Shown here one piece after another: positions 1-11,686 of a stretch of 64,000 bases of DNA. The notes under the pieces are model-generated. The model saw only the letters and a list, made by a program, of their open reading frames with translations, was not told the DNA's origin and ran no database searches. This DNA is from Amblyornis subalaris (taxonomy: Eukaryota > Chordata > Aves > Passeriformes > Ptilonorhynchidae): positions 2,231,905 through 2,295,904 of the forward strand of contig JACAXG010000106.1 in the NCBI GenBank assembly GCA_018881555.1. The letters are read 5' to 3'. Numbering within the stretch: the first letter of the stretch is position 1; the number at the start of each line of letters is the position of its first letter. The position numbers and the translations under genes were made by a program.

Positions 1-1360
1 TACTTCGAGCAAAGCTGAAAGGTTTGTGTTAGTCAATCATTATGAAAAGAGAAACTCCTGACTTTGCGTTTATATGTTTACATGAAACAATTTTGTGGAA
101 TAATCACTTTCTGTTTCTCCACCCTTACCAGGAAAATTGGGAAACTTCTGCAAAAGGATGGCCTGACTGTAGCTAACTTCTAGGCTTATGNAAAGTTCAC
201 TTTCCAGGAACTTCCACAGCCCTTGAATGATAAAGAGACTTTCTATCCAGGTGACTCCCAGTAGTGCAAGACTGGACACGAAAATCATCTCACAAAATAT
301 CCCACGTACATGCAAGAAAAATGAAACCCTGGCTGGGTTCTGATTGCTTTTTACAGTTTGTGATGTGAAATGAGGCTTTTGGCAAAGAAACCAGCCATGA
401 ATTCTAAAGGGATAGGGAGCCCACTCTGTTAGTCCTTCCTTCCCAGTTCTTCTGTGCCCAGTGTTGTCCCTCCCTGTGCTTGGCTTGCACTGTAGGAATG
501 GCTTCAATCCCCTGTGGTGGCTGGGATATTTTATTAGGATTTCAGTGATTTAAATAAAATATCTTACACATCAGGTTATCACATGAACAAAAACTGCAAC
601 AACCCCGTGAAAGCTGCAAAAGTATCATCTATATGTACGAAATTTTCTCTATAANGGAAAATATTATGGATAAAAAAGTAACGGAAGGTTATAAGGGTTT
701 AAATTAAACAAATTGAAGTTCATCTGCTGCTACAACTGCATTTCCCAGTTAGTAAATTGCAATGAGATGCTCGAGGTCATAAATCCATCCTTCCTGGGGT
801 CAGTCTTGTGAGAGAAGCAGCCTTGGGAGACTTGGCCAGGACCAAAGGGAATCCTTGCTCAGCACTGCAGGGAGCCTGGCTCCTCTTCCCCAGAGGTCAC
901 ATCCTTACCCCAACCATATGCAGGCTTTTCTTGAGCAAATTTTGTTGATGTCTGTTTGCTAAACGAATGCCATCCTGAATACACACTGTTGCATGGTTTT
1001 AAAGCAAAACCAGTTTGGTGCTGATGATTCACTACCCACAGCTCTGCCCAGGCAGAGTGATTCCCTCCTCATTTTCTTTCTCTTTCTTTTTTTTTTTTTT
1101 CCCCCCCTGAAATGTCATTTCCTGACAATGGCAACATCTCTGAGCTGCACTGTTTGCAGTGGGGACTCCCTCTTTTTTGGGATTGCTAAAGTAGATTTAG
1201 TTGATGGCTGGGAGTGTTGGAGATGTGGGTTTAAATTTAGGTTTTCCTTCACTTGGAGGTTGGTAATGAAAAAATGCACTCTGATTCTGAAAGGATGGAT
1301 CTTGTTCTCGGGGTGGGTTAATTGAGGGCCTTTATACTCTCTGCATGGGGGAACTGAGGC
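1..1360. other. Unique non-coding sequence
   Basis: No gene or named repeat is recognisable here. Open frames are short (up to about 145 codons on the minus strand), contain no domain I know and have no flanking splice pattern. The only low-complexity feature is a T run followed by a C run at 1087-1107. The stretch could be intronic or intergenic; the sequence alone does not decide. Confidence 0.5.
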
Positions 1361-1482
1361 CTTGGAATCTTGGAAAAGGTCAGGTTGGATGGAACTCTGA
1401 GCAGCCTGGTCTGGTGGAAGGTGTCCCTGCTCATGGCAGGGATGCTGGAATGAGACAAGCTTTAAAGTCCCTTCCAGAAGTT
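1361..1482 (+). repeat. CR1 LINE 3'-end fragment
   Basis: The segment follows the known order of the avian CR1 3' end: a 'caggttggatgg' block, then 'gagcagcctggtctggtgg', then 'aaggtgtccctgctcatggcaggg', and finally 'aaagtcccttccag'. These match my memory of the bird CR1 consensus with many substitutions and small gaps. The usual terminal 'attctatga' tail is missing or too decayed to see. CR1 is a non-LTR retrotransposon that is usually 5'-truncated on insertion, so a short 3' fragment is normal. It has no coding capacity. Confidence 0.8.
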
Positions 1483-4400
1483 CTGGTTTGTTTCCAGTCA
1501 AAAGNCATTTTGGGATGATGTAAATTGCTGTAAAAGGAAATTCATTCCACAGTTCTGCTCTTGGATCCTGCTGCAAGTTCAGGATTTTGTGAGGACTTTG
1601 CATCTGTATCTGAGCTTCCTGTACCAGTGTTCCAGCAAGGCACTGATGGGGAATGCTGTCACTTTTTGGATAGAAGTTTATCACAAAGATGTTGTCACTG
1701 CTGCTATTTGTCATCTTTNGTATCCTTTTGGGAAATAAAGCATTTTGCAAGTGACACAATTTCTAGAGGAACGAAGGCGACTGAGAAAATTTTGGTGTCC
1801 TGACACNACATTTTGGATTATTTTTGACTTTTTTTTCTCTCTGTCTCTGAAATTGCTAATAACAGATGCTTGAATTCTGGTCAAGTGAAAAATTCCAATC
1901 GATTTCAAAAGAAGTTGGATTGGATCCTAGCATCAGTTTGGCACCTATGAAAATACAAACATATGCAAGGGCCTCACTTTCAACTGCACTCAAAAACAAT
2001 GTTAAAAAAANCCAAACCAANAGCAGAAATTACTTGTTCAGAAGAAAAATCTTCAAAATTTACGGACACTTCTGATAGGAAATTAAGGGTGTTGATAACA
2101 ATTTTGAATGAAAATTTGAATAAAAGCCATATTGTCTATTTGCCATGGAATTGCCTTTGACCTCGACATCTCACTTTTGGGAGTTTTATGTTCAGGAATC
2201 CTTGGTTCTGAAGGCACCACACTTTGGCTCAGGATTCCCATGTATATATTTGATTTGGGTTTACTCTTGGGGTGTTCTGTTCTAGTTGGGCTCGAGCATA
2301 TGGTTTGATTTTCAAGTGAAGTGACACCACTTCTTACATATGCACATTACTCATTCCCCATGCAAGTTCAATAAAATCATGGCATCTTTTATTTTTTATT
2401 TAAAGCTGACAAAGAAGTCATACTTAAAAACCAATCTAGGAAATTACTTCATTGTCAAAATTATTTCCTCTGATCATTTCCATGCTTTAATTTTTATATT
2501 ATTCTTTCTGGAGCTGCGGTGGTGGACTTTTACCACTGGAATGAATGGGAAAATGACATCATAGTGAAATGTCATGTTTTTTCAGCTCTTAAATGGCTGA
2601 ACTACAATTAATCAAAATTGGTGTGATTTTTATGAAGTGATATGACCAATAATTTAGGATTTTAATTGCGACATGAAAAGTCTTGTTTTTTTTAAAGCAT
2701 AAACATTTAGAAACAGCTTTTTTTTTTTCTGTTTAAGAACAAGACAAGCTTAATATTAACATTGCCTGTATGGTGTGAAATGGTAAATACAACCTTGTTA
2801 GAAGATGCCTACTTCTCTTTGCACTGTCTGGGAGGATGATGTGCATAAGTCTCTGCAAAAGATAGCTTATTCCATGTGAAGTTGCACTGAGCAGTGTATG
2901 GGATGGCAGCCTGCCAATTAGTGATCCATTTTCTCAGAAACCGAGTTTGAGGCCGTGCCAGCCAGTCACATACATCTTATCTTCAGCATCACGGTGCAGC
3001 CTCGTAATTCGCGCAAAATTATGTTTGACGTTAAATTATAAACCCTTAGTGTAATAATAAAAAAAATAAATAACCCTAAAAGCAAATTAAAAATTATGTT
3101 TTCACTGGAGCAGGTTATAAGCCCACTAGAAATGCGATCTGTAGTCATCAGTCTATGGGCAAAATTCCATTTCTCAAGGGTTGGGTTTTTTTTTTTCCCT
3201 CTCTACCTAGCAAAAAAGCTGCAATTCAGAAACTTAAGTTTGGTTAGTGCAGGGATGTATTTTTTTGACTTGAGGTGATAGATAAGACCCTTTTTAAATG
3301 TAAAAAAGTCAGATGTGATGCAGGAGGGCGTATTTCTGCCACATCCCTACCTATCACAAAAACTTTAGCTTTTGTTCCAAAAAGTGGCTTTTTTTTGCAG
3401 ACAAAAAGAGGTAAAGCAAATGCTGTCCAGATCCAAAATCTTGTTGTGTGACCCTTGCAGTGGCCCAGAATCACCAGCAAAGCTTCTTTGCACCCCAGAG
3501 ATGTCATGTAGTACTTTGCTTTTTAGTGTCTCTTAAAAGCTCACAAACATCAAGTTTCAGAGGGTGAGAGAGAGAAGACAGCAGGACTAGCTGAAAGTGG
3601 AGCTAATCAGAGGGCGAAGAAGAATTTTTATTTATTTATTTTATCCATGCAAATTTTGCAAATTACAGCTNGGTACATAGCGACATCCTTGTATCACGTT
3701 AGTTTTGCACTTAANCTAAAAAAATAATTTATTTCCAACAGAATTTAGCAGGATTATTTATTTTCAGAAATGTTTTTAAATAAGGAAGATTTCTACTAAA
3801 TATTTTCAAGTCTCCCCACATAGCCAAAATCCTATGTCAGGTTCACACTTTTCCTGGTTTGCCGGTATTATCTGGCAGGATGAGTTCACGAGGCTGATAA
3901 CATTAAAGTCTTGGTGATCTTTCTGTACACAATTATAAAATGTTGGTCAAATAAGCAAAGAAAAAAAAAAGATAATTAGTGAGAGTACTTCTGAACAGTC
4001 TGAGATTGTTTGCATGTAAAATTCTTCTCATTAACTGGAATTCAAGCTCCAGTGAAAATGGTTTTAGGAATCCTTCAGTGCCCAAACTTATGAAAATTAA
4101 TCCAAAATCACTTAAAATCTGACTTTAACTTAGTTTACAGAGTGGACTTCTCTTTAAACTTAGAGCCTAGAAGATTTCTTAACACCTCTAAGTTCATACT
4201 TATCATCTTCTCACAAAGCCAGTGAGATGTTCATGTACATTTATAATGGCCTGAAAAGAGCTTATTCACTTGTAATTTGTTCTTAAATNAATTTGTTTAA
4301 TTTGGNTTTAAATTGTTTCTTTCTTTATGTNGCCATAAAGAACGTATTGTGGAACACCAAGATTCAGAGTTTATCCATTTAAATGCCCCAGCTCGGCCCA

Positions 4401-7400
4401 TTGCACTCTTCTCCTTGCCTGGTGGTGTCCATCATTCCTGAGGAAAGGTTGGGATAAGCTCCATTCCCCAGTGGCAGGCAAGGGACAGTGTAGATTTTCN
4501 TGGCAGTGGTGTTTCTGAGCCTCCATGAGGTGGCAGAACCTCTGCTCTGCATCCAAGATAAGACTTCAAAGCCATTGCCAGGTAACTCCAAACATTTTCA
4601 CATCTTCTAGTGCCAAATTAATTCCAGCATTGGAAATTAATTTCCTAGTGTGTTTTGGGAGGGAAGAGGTGAATTAATTGCTGTGGACACCACGACACCA
4701 TCCAAAGCCTACAGCTAGCCGTGGGTTCAGATTAGCATGAAACCAGTTGTAATTGGGTTCCGCTCCTTTATCATTCAAGAGCTCTTTTACATGACAACAG
4801 GACACTCACATCTCCAAGGGATACCTTTGGCACTTCCACTGCTTTAATTTCTTTGCACACCCCTGTTCATTATTGAAATCTTGGAACCAAAGCAGGGTAT
4901 GGGGAGGTCTGTCCGTCTGCTTTATTTCACCTAAGCAAACTCTGCGCTCCCTCGTTGGCACAGGAAGCGTTTACAANAGTTGTTTAAAGAGCAATTGCTC
5001 TTCTTCACTGGGCATGCTGCTCTTTGCTCTGAATTTAAATCAGGTTCGTGGCTCAGAAGGGAAATGTGAGGCTTCTGAGCTCGGTTTATGAGCCCGGTGC
5101 TGCCGGTGGGCTTCATGGGGCCTCAGAGAAGGAGATCTCATGGGACNGGTTGTGTGTTTAGGCAACTCTATAGCCCTGTTTTGCTCTTCATCATTAAAAT
5201 TGGGTGCAGAAGACAGGATTAGGAGGTTTAAAAATACATAATGCAAACAAGTTCTGAATGCTGTCAAGTAAATGTAGTTGTGTTGTTGAAACTGGAGATC
5301 CTAGAGCCATATCGGTGTAGAAAGTGGGCCCTTTGTCTAGGGGAAAGANTTTAACTCNTACAGATTGTGGGTCAACANGTGGTGTCCANACTGCCTGGAC
5401 TTGTTTTTGTTGTTGCCTTTACGTTTCCTGCGTGTTTTGCTATGAAGTCTCATTCTCTTTATCTGTCTTGACAGNAGGAATCAGTAAACGTTACATTATC
5501 AAGTTTTATCTAAAAATGTCTCCCATTGATAGAGCATTTATGTTGTGTCATAATGGCTCTTTGTACCAAAGCACGGAGAGCTGGGAAAATCCTAACTGGT
5601 GAGTAAGCTTGCATTTTTAAAGTAGTAAAAAAGTTCTTTGTTCTACAGCATCCTATTTTTAGAGTGAACTTAATTAAAGTGAGTAAGGAATTTCGAAATC
5701 TGGAATAGGAAAAATTGGGTCATTATTAATTATTATGTATATAATAAATCCAGGGGCTGTGGTCTTTTTTCTTCACAATGCACGTATGTCTTTTCCTTCC
5801 TCACAGGCATTTTTCATTACCAGAGGAATCAACTTCCCTTCTCNAAGGCCCTGGCTTAGCAACTTGCTGAGCTGAGAATCAAACTGTAAGCACACCAGGA
5901 GGACTTTTTTGGGGGTGTTCACTCTAGACATTGTCAAGAACTTTTCTATGCTGAGTTACACGCAACGCCCTGTCAAAATCCAGTTTCTCTAATGCATCTC
6001 TGCAGCCACTTTTCTTCCTCTCAGTCCTTCAACACCTTCTCCCTTTCACCTGCTCCCTGTCAGTCTGCAGTCGAGGAATGCAGGTTTCTGTAAATGGGAA
6101 GGTGAGGCTCTTGGGACCACAGGAAATAATAATGTCCCCAGCTCATATTATTTTCGAGCGGTGTTCATATCCCCTAATCAATATAATTCATGTTGTTTTT
6201 CTCCCCCTGTCCCCTTTCTCCTCCTCTGACTCTTTTTCAGAGTCAGCATTCCTCTTGTCAACTGCTTTTTCTTTCCTGTTTTGTTTCTCCCCATCACCCC
6301 CAGCTCCCGAGCCCCCTTGTCACCTCTCTGACTTGGATTCTTTCCCATAGATACTTGGTCCTATTGTGAGTTTCCATCTGCCAAATCACCACCTCTGCTG
6401 CTGCTACATGTGCAAAACAANGTGCTCTGGGTTGGGCAGGACAGGAGTGGCCTTTCCACACCATGTGGAACCTTCTTTGCGTCTGAATCCCTGGGGAAGA
6501 GTGCCCAGGTAAAGCAATGCAGAAATGCCCTGNTGCAAACAGCTCATCTGCAATTCCTGGGCTTGGAGTAGCAAACAGGATCTTGTCCAACTTGTACCAT
6601 GCGTTCTGCTCCCGTGTGAGCCAAAAAACACTGAAGGAAGTTGGATTGTTCTCTTTTCATAAATAGTTTCTAACAAGAAACTGAAAATACTTTCTACTTT
6701 TTTATTTTTTTGGTNTAGTTTTAAAAACTCTCAAGGTTTGATTGCCTCATCTTCTGAGAAATGGGAGAACACTGGGACACAAGTGGTTTTTCCCTCCTCT
6801 TCTCTCAAACTTGCCTGCACACCTCAGTTGCAGTTTAGTACTGTTTGAGCTTTCCACAAAGATTTCCTAAATAATTTGTTCTAACTATGCCATGTTGGTA
6901 AATGATCACGATTGTGATTCTTCTGGTTTTACAGGGATTGCTAAACTGCCAGGACTGCACTGGTTTGTGCTATTCAATNTCTGTTTTTACCCTCATAATT
7001 CTTGGATTATTCCCTGTGACATCCTGTCAAATCTCTTCAGTTTGGACTCTTGTAAATGATGCCCCTTGGGTTTCTCTGAGTGCCTACAAATAGACAGGAA
7101 ATGTTCAGCAGTGATTAAAGCCCATCAATATACTCTGTCAAGTAGCTGCTGTGTTTAAAACTGTAGGTGGATAGATCTTTGTAGTGGAAAAAATGGTGAG
7201 GTAAAGTAATTATGATGTTTGTTTTGAGGCTGTATAAGAGGACTACAAACACCTATACATATATACCTACATATTTATGCAAAGCAATGCATTTAGAAGA
7301 ATGAAAAAATAAAGAATGAATAACTCATAGTAGAATTTANGTTTTGCCTCATAAAACTCTAGTTTGTTTTAATTGTAGGTATTTACAACTACATGAATAC

Positions 7401-9166
7401 TACAGTGTAAATGAAAGAAAATGAAGTTTTTACTGAAGCCCAANATTAGATTATTTTCATTTCAATGCTGGTTTTTCCATATGTGAGGTGCAGTTGCAAT
7501 GGAATAACGAATAGAGAGATTATTGTTATTTTTACCAGCTCTCCAGTAACAGGTGAAGGGTAACTCCTTCCTAGGCCAGAATTTCTCTGTGGCAAATAAC
7601 AGCCTTGAACTGCTGATCTGAGCCTTCAAGCTTGTGTGTGACAGATCCAGAGAAAGGACNTTTAATCTGCTCTTATACAGCATCAGAAAGAATTCCTCTA
7701 AAGTTACACATGGAGAGCAACTAACTTTTGAGGGGAAAAATAAAAAAGAAAAAAAAAGGATTGATTTTTCTCTCCAAAGTACNCATAAATCTCTCGATAA
7801 ATCCAGCGCTGAAGGTCATGCTTTGCACATGCTATAACACACCCTGTGTGTAATTTTTACAACCCATCAACAGGTATGCTGCCTACTCTGAAGAAATGCA
7901 TTAGTTTAACAATTTTGGTGCTGCGTTGCCAGATTTTCAAAGAAGATCACGTTGAGAACTATGAAGACTACCTCAGGGGCCATGTCTCTTGTTCACTTGT
8001 CTCTGCTTTTGGATCAAGAGGGAGCAGCTTATTTTGAAGAAACCCAAACTTTGTTTTGAGTGTCCTGTCCAGGAATGAGTTCGGCTTAGCTCTCCCTAAG
8101 TTTTTTTCTCACTTTGGAGGTTTTGAACACAAATGGAAAGGTGGTTGAAAGGTGTAAATCACGCTGTGTTTCAGGTTTGCAGAGCCTTCTCCTGCAAGCC
8201 CTTCCAGCTTGGTGTGTGTGTGTCATGTGTGTCACCTCTCTGCTGGAGCAGGAAGCCAGCACTGTACCTGGGGCTGTTCACCAACTCAGCTTCAGAACCC
8301 CAAATATTCAAACTGCTCTTAGAGGTGTTCCTTTTTCTCAGGGAGAGAGGAGTGGGGCAACAAAAAGGAAGTGATCCTAGCCAAGTTTTAAAACGGGAGC
8401 CAAATTTCAATATTTCTTGAATCAAGGGATGTGACTTCAGGTGCTGGTTTATTTTGGAGATGGTGGCTGATGACAGGTAAGATTTAGATCTGTAGTCACT
8501 CAGACTCCTGAACTTTGGGATCAGGGCTTGGATTTGGTCTGAGAATTCAGACCTCTCTTTTTTCCCGGTTTATTATACATGCGTAAAACCTCTCAGCCTT
8601 TTACTAAGGCTCATATACAGGCCATAAATACCTGATGCAGACATTCCTTGCTGCCTTTAGACACCACTATTTAGTTTACCACCTTATTACTTCAATCTAG
8701 ACTTCACAATGACTGCTTAGATACATTTAATTAAAATGATAGACTAGAGTTCAACCAAGAAGTGTTGAGATAATTTCGTTCCAGAAGGGAAGAAATAAGA
8801 TTAAAATCCAGAAGGAACCCCCCCCCCTTCCCTTTCCCATTTCTCCAGAATTACCATCAGCCACGAGATTATCTCCAGGGTTTCATGGAGATGCATAAAC
8901 CCAAATCATGCCATGAACATCTACCCTTGAATGGAATGATCTATCACTCATTCAAACAAACAAAACCCCTTCTGAGCCTAATATCCTTAGTGTCATCGTT
9001 AATTATAATATGCAATCATAATCATTTTGGAGGTAGACCTGGGGTTAATTTGGCCAATCAACTGCTGATCGTTACCAGTGGCCTATTCAAGTGCATGAAA
9101 ATGATCCCCTGTAGTTCCTACACGTATGAGGGAAGTAATACATTGTGTTCTTCTTCTTTCCTACAG
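1483..9166. other. Unique non-coding sequence with frequent ambiguous bases
   Basis: This 7.7 kb stretch has no recognisable gene. It carries dispersed T and A runs, a pyrimidine-rich segment (about 6195-6310) and a perfect short inverted repeat (6226-6246). An exon-like segment at about 5475-5598, with an acceptor-like tract before it and a strong 'gtgagt' donor after it, is treated as a finding only. Single Ns are common up to 7783 and then stop. Open frames of 60-109 codons show no family signature. Confidence 0.45.
6226..6246. repeat. Perfect 8-bp inverted repeat (hairpin)
   Basis: The arms ctgactct (6226-6233) and agagtcag (6239-6246) are exact reverse complements around a five-base ttttc loop. 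The hairpin lies in a pyrimidine-rich tract. It is too short for a microRNA precursor, and nothing around it indicates a function. Confidence 0.7.
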
Positions 9167-9218
9167 GCCGTGTGCCAAGGTATTCATTTTCCCTGTGACT
9201 CCAATCCACAATAACCAG
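9167..9218 (+). other. Candidate short exon (speculative)
   Basis: A 52 bp segment is preceded by a pyrimidine-rich tract ending in ctttcctacag (9156-9166) and followed by cag|gtactt (9216-9224), so both splice consensus signals are present. In the frame starting at 9168 it is open through 17 codons, reading PCAKVFIFPVTPIHNNQ, and ends on a codon boundary. I do not recognise this peptide. Splice-like signals occur often by chance in 64 kb, and a 17-codon open frame is not informative by itself. The reason to mention it is the matching segment 1 kb downstream at 10178. It could equally be a non-coding RNA exon or chance. Confidence 0.18.
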
Positions 9219-10177
9219 GTACTTTTAGCTCTTATCACTTTTTATGAACAGGTGGTTCAGGAAATGGTTTTGGCCTAAAATAAACAGGGAGAGGTGCTGC
9301 AATGTGTTGTCTCTGTGTTAAGGGCTCGCTGCCAGTCTTTTATTTTGTTTTTATCTTTCCAGTTTTCTTTTTATAGCAGGCTTTGAAACAATATGTTGGT
9401 TTGTTTTGTCAGAAGTATCAAGAAGGGGTCTTTTGTGGCATTCAGTTGTGTCACTCTCCTACTACCTGTGTTGACATTGTGCTGCTCCTCAGGAGCTTTG
9501 CTTCATTTGACTGGTCAAAACTGATCTTAGTGAAACCTCAAAAGTAGAAAAAGATGTGTCAAGATCTTAAATCATTTCTGCTTTTGTGTTTGAGCATCCA
9601 TACAATAGTTAGGGCCTGTTACCATAAATACATCTGCTAATGTACCTATAAAATGGAGGGGGATGTTTATTTGAAAACAAAAATAAAACCAAAGTCTTTT
9701 TCCATGTCACAACGGCACAGAGCACACAGTTGGGAAGGCAAAAGTTTTAAACGATGGAACTTTGAAATATTCCCACAGTATTTGAACAGATAGGCCTGCA
9801 CGATTCCTGTTAATTGAATTAATTGTGTGTCCTATGATGTGATCGCCTGTAGTGAAATTGCAAAATAAGTTGTTTGTCTATGAAGTTATAAATGGAAACA
9901 AGTGGATCCATGAGGTTCCTTTTCACAGATAAATTAATAAGTGGTGGCTAAAATGACTTTAATAAAAGAGCTGATACTTCAGATAGTGGGAGGCTGAATA
10001 AAATTAGATGTCTACAGCAAATACCTCTTTTTGCTGTGTCTAAAGAAGCATTTCCTAAATCAAGGCCACCAATCACACATTATGTTTTAAGTACAGTGAA
10101 TTGAACTGGTTCAAAGTAACAGCAGGAAAAAAAAATGTATGAATGATCACATAAATTCTTTTTCTTCTCTGTTTCAG

Positions 10178-10243
10178 GATTATTGTCTGGGAAAAGGGAT
10201 GCTGTATCCGAAAAAACTCAGGATAGATCAAGGTGGTGACATG
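10178..10243 (+). other. Candidate short exon, partner of the 9167-9218 segment (speculative)
   Basis: A strong acceptor-like tract (tttttcttctctgtttcag, ending at 10177) precedes an open frame in phase 0. The frame begins DYCLGKGMLYPKKLRIDQ and stays open for 29 codons to a TAG at 10265-10267. Possible donors are atg|gtgaaa (after 10243) and the weaker aag|gtggtg (after 10232). It could also be a terminal exon ending at the TAG, but I see no AATAAA soon after it. The phase fits a join to the 9167-9218 segment. I do not recognise the product. Confidence is low because no third exon or known protein supports it. Confidence 0.18.
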
Positions 10244-10479
10244 GTGAAAGGCAGAAAAAAGCTGTAGTTGGAGGATATTTTGATTTTTTTGGTTTGTTTG
10301 TTTTTTTTTTTTTTAAACATTTTTGCCCATGTACTAGTGCTGGGGAAATATGAATGGGCACAAATGTCTATTTTTAATGAAAGAAAAGAGTTGATTCACT
10401 CTGAGGCAGCAGTAACGTAACTTATTTTACAACAGCAAGAGCCAAGCATATGGTATTCATCATTAGCAGTAGCAACAGA

Positions 10480-10615
10480 AGCCGTCTCCGCCGGGCCGTG
10501 GCTGGATAACACCGCTCCAGCGGCGGAGCTGCCTCGCCGGGCTCCCACCTTCCCGCTGGCAGCCGCGCCCTGGCACCGCTCCTGGCACTGCCCAGCGCTC
10601 CCAGCCCCAGCACGT
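10480..10615. promoter_or_regulatory. Small CpG-rich patch
   Basis: This roughly 135 bp block is much richer in G+C and CpG than the AT-leaning sequence around it, with motifs such as gccgccg, ggcgga and ccgcgcc. Such islands in bird DNA often mark promoters or enhancers, but this one is short. A minus-strand 63-codon open frame (10422-10613), with a leucine run followed by a short hydrophobic end, falls in it and is most likely a by-product of GC richness. No TATA box or initiator stands out. Confidence 0.3.
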
Positions 10616-11490
10616 TGTCTAAGATTCCAACCCCATCAGCTGCCCTTGTGTTTGTGGTCCTCTCAAAGAGGCAAGCCCCGTAATTAATGGTGCTTTACCT
10701 CTGTTTGCCCCTTTTTCGTACTACTGGTTATTAATTTCCAGGGCTATCAGGTCTATCTGAAGAAGCGCTATGTGATAAGAAGAATTTTTATTTATTTTTC
10801 CCACCTCCTTTCTCAGCAATTGGCTGGGCAGCTTGGAGATGTGAATCAAACCTGGAGCTGTCAGCGAGCAGCTTTTAAAATGTCTTTACCGTTCCCCATT
10901 ATCATTATGCTTACACACCACACCAGCAGCTAAGCTTTGGCTTGATAGTCACAGCGATCATCTCTATTTCTCTATAGCTTTTAAAATGCTCTTCTAAAAC
11001 AGAAATTCCTGGCAATACATCAGGATGGAGACAAATGTTTAATATCCGTGTTACTAATGGTAAAACTGAGATACAGCTTGTTCTAAGTGGCCAGACCCAA
11101 GTGTGTTGTGCAGCGAGAGATCTCCACGTGGGTAGCAGCCCTGCTAGGTCCCTGTCACACCAGCCCTCAGAACAGCCCAACTCCTACCCCTGCAGCCACT
11201 TCAGTTCACTTATCAATGACCTTGGGTGTGCTCTCAGCAGTTATTGTGGTGTTGTGTTAAATTACACTCGAGATGAGAGGAGGTTTATACAGTTATTTGT
11301 ATTCAGATAGCATTGGATTGCAACATTTTACTGACTTGCCATGGATTTTGGAGCGGGAAAAGTTGAGCTCTGTGCTTTATTATATTTGCAGATACTTAGA
11401 AATTGGAGATGAAGCATATGTAGATTGCTTATAAAAGAGTAGAATTGCTAAAATTGCAGAGAAACTACAGAAAAAAGGTGTGCTGTGCCT
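10616..11490. other. Unique non-coding sequence
   Basis: No gene or named repeat is visible. Overlapping opposite-strand frames of about 90 codons (10911-11310) cancel each other as evidence, and neither shows a domain. Confidence 0.45.
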
Positions 11491-11686
11491 AGTGAAGGGG
11501 GTGAGGCCCTGGCACAGGTTGCCCAGAGAAGCTGTGGCTGCCCCATCCCTGGAAGTCTTCAAGACCAGATTGGATGGGGCTCAGAGCATCCTGGCATAGG
11601 AGAAGGTGTCCCTGCCCATGGCAGGGAGTGGGAGAAGATGGTCTTTAAGGTCCCTTCCTATCCAAGACATTCAGCGATTCTATAAT
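11491..11686 (+). repeat. CR1 LINE 3'-end fragment
   Basis: The segment shows, in order, the avian CR1 blocks gtgaggccctggcacagg, ttgcccagagaagctgtgg, ctgccccatccctggaag, gattggatggggctcagagc, gaaggtgtccctgcccatgg and aaggtcccttcctatccaag, ending in a decayed attctataat tail near 11686. This is the 3' untranslated end of a truncated CR1 copy. Better block preservation than the copy at 1361 suggests a younger insertion or subfamily. It is non-coding. Confidence 0.92.

Noticed and set aside
6226..6246. Hairpin considered as a microRNA precursor
   Set aside because: The stem is only 8 bp. A precursor needs about 25-30 paired bases, and no known mature sequence is present.
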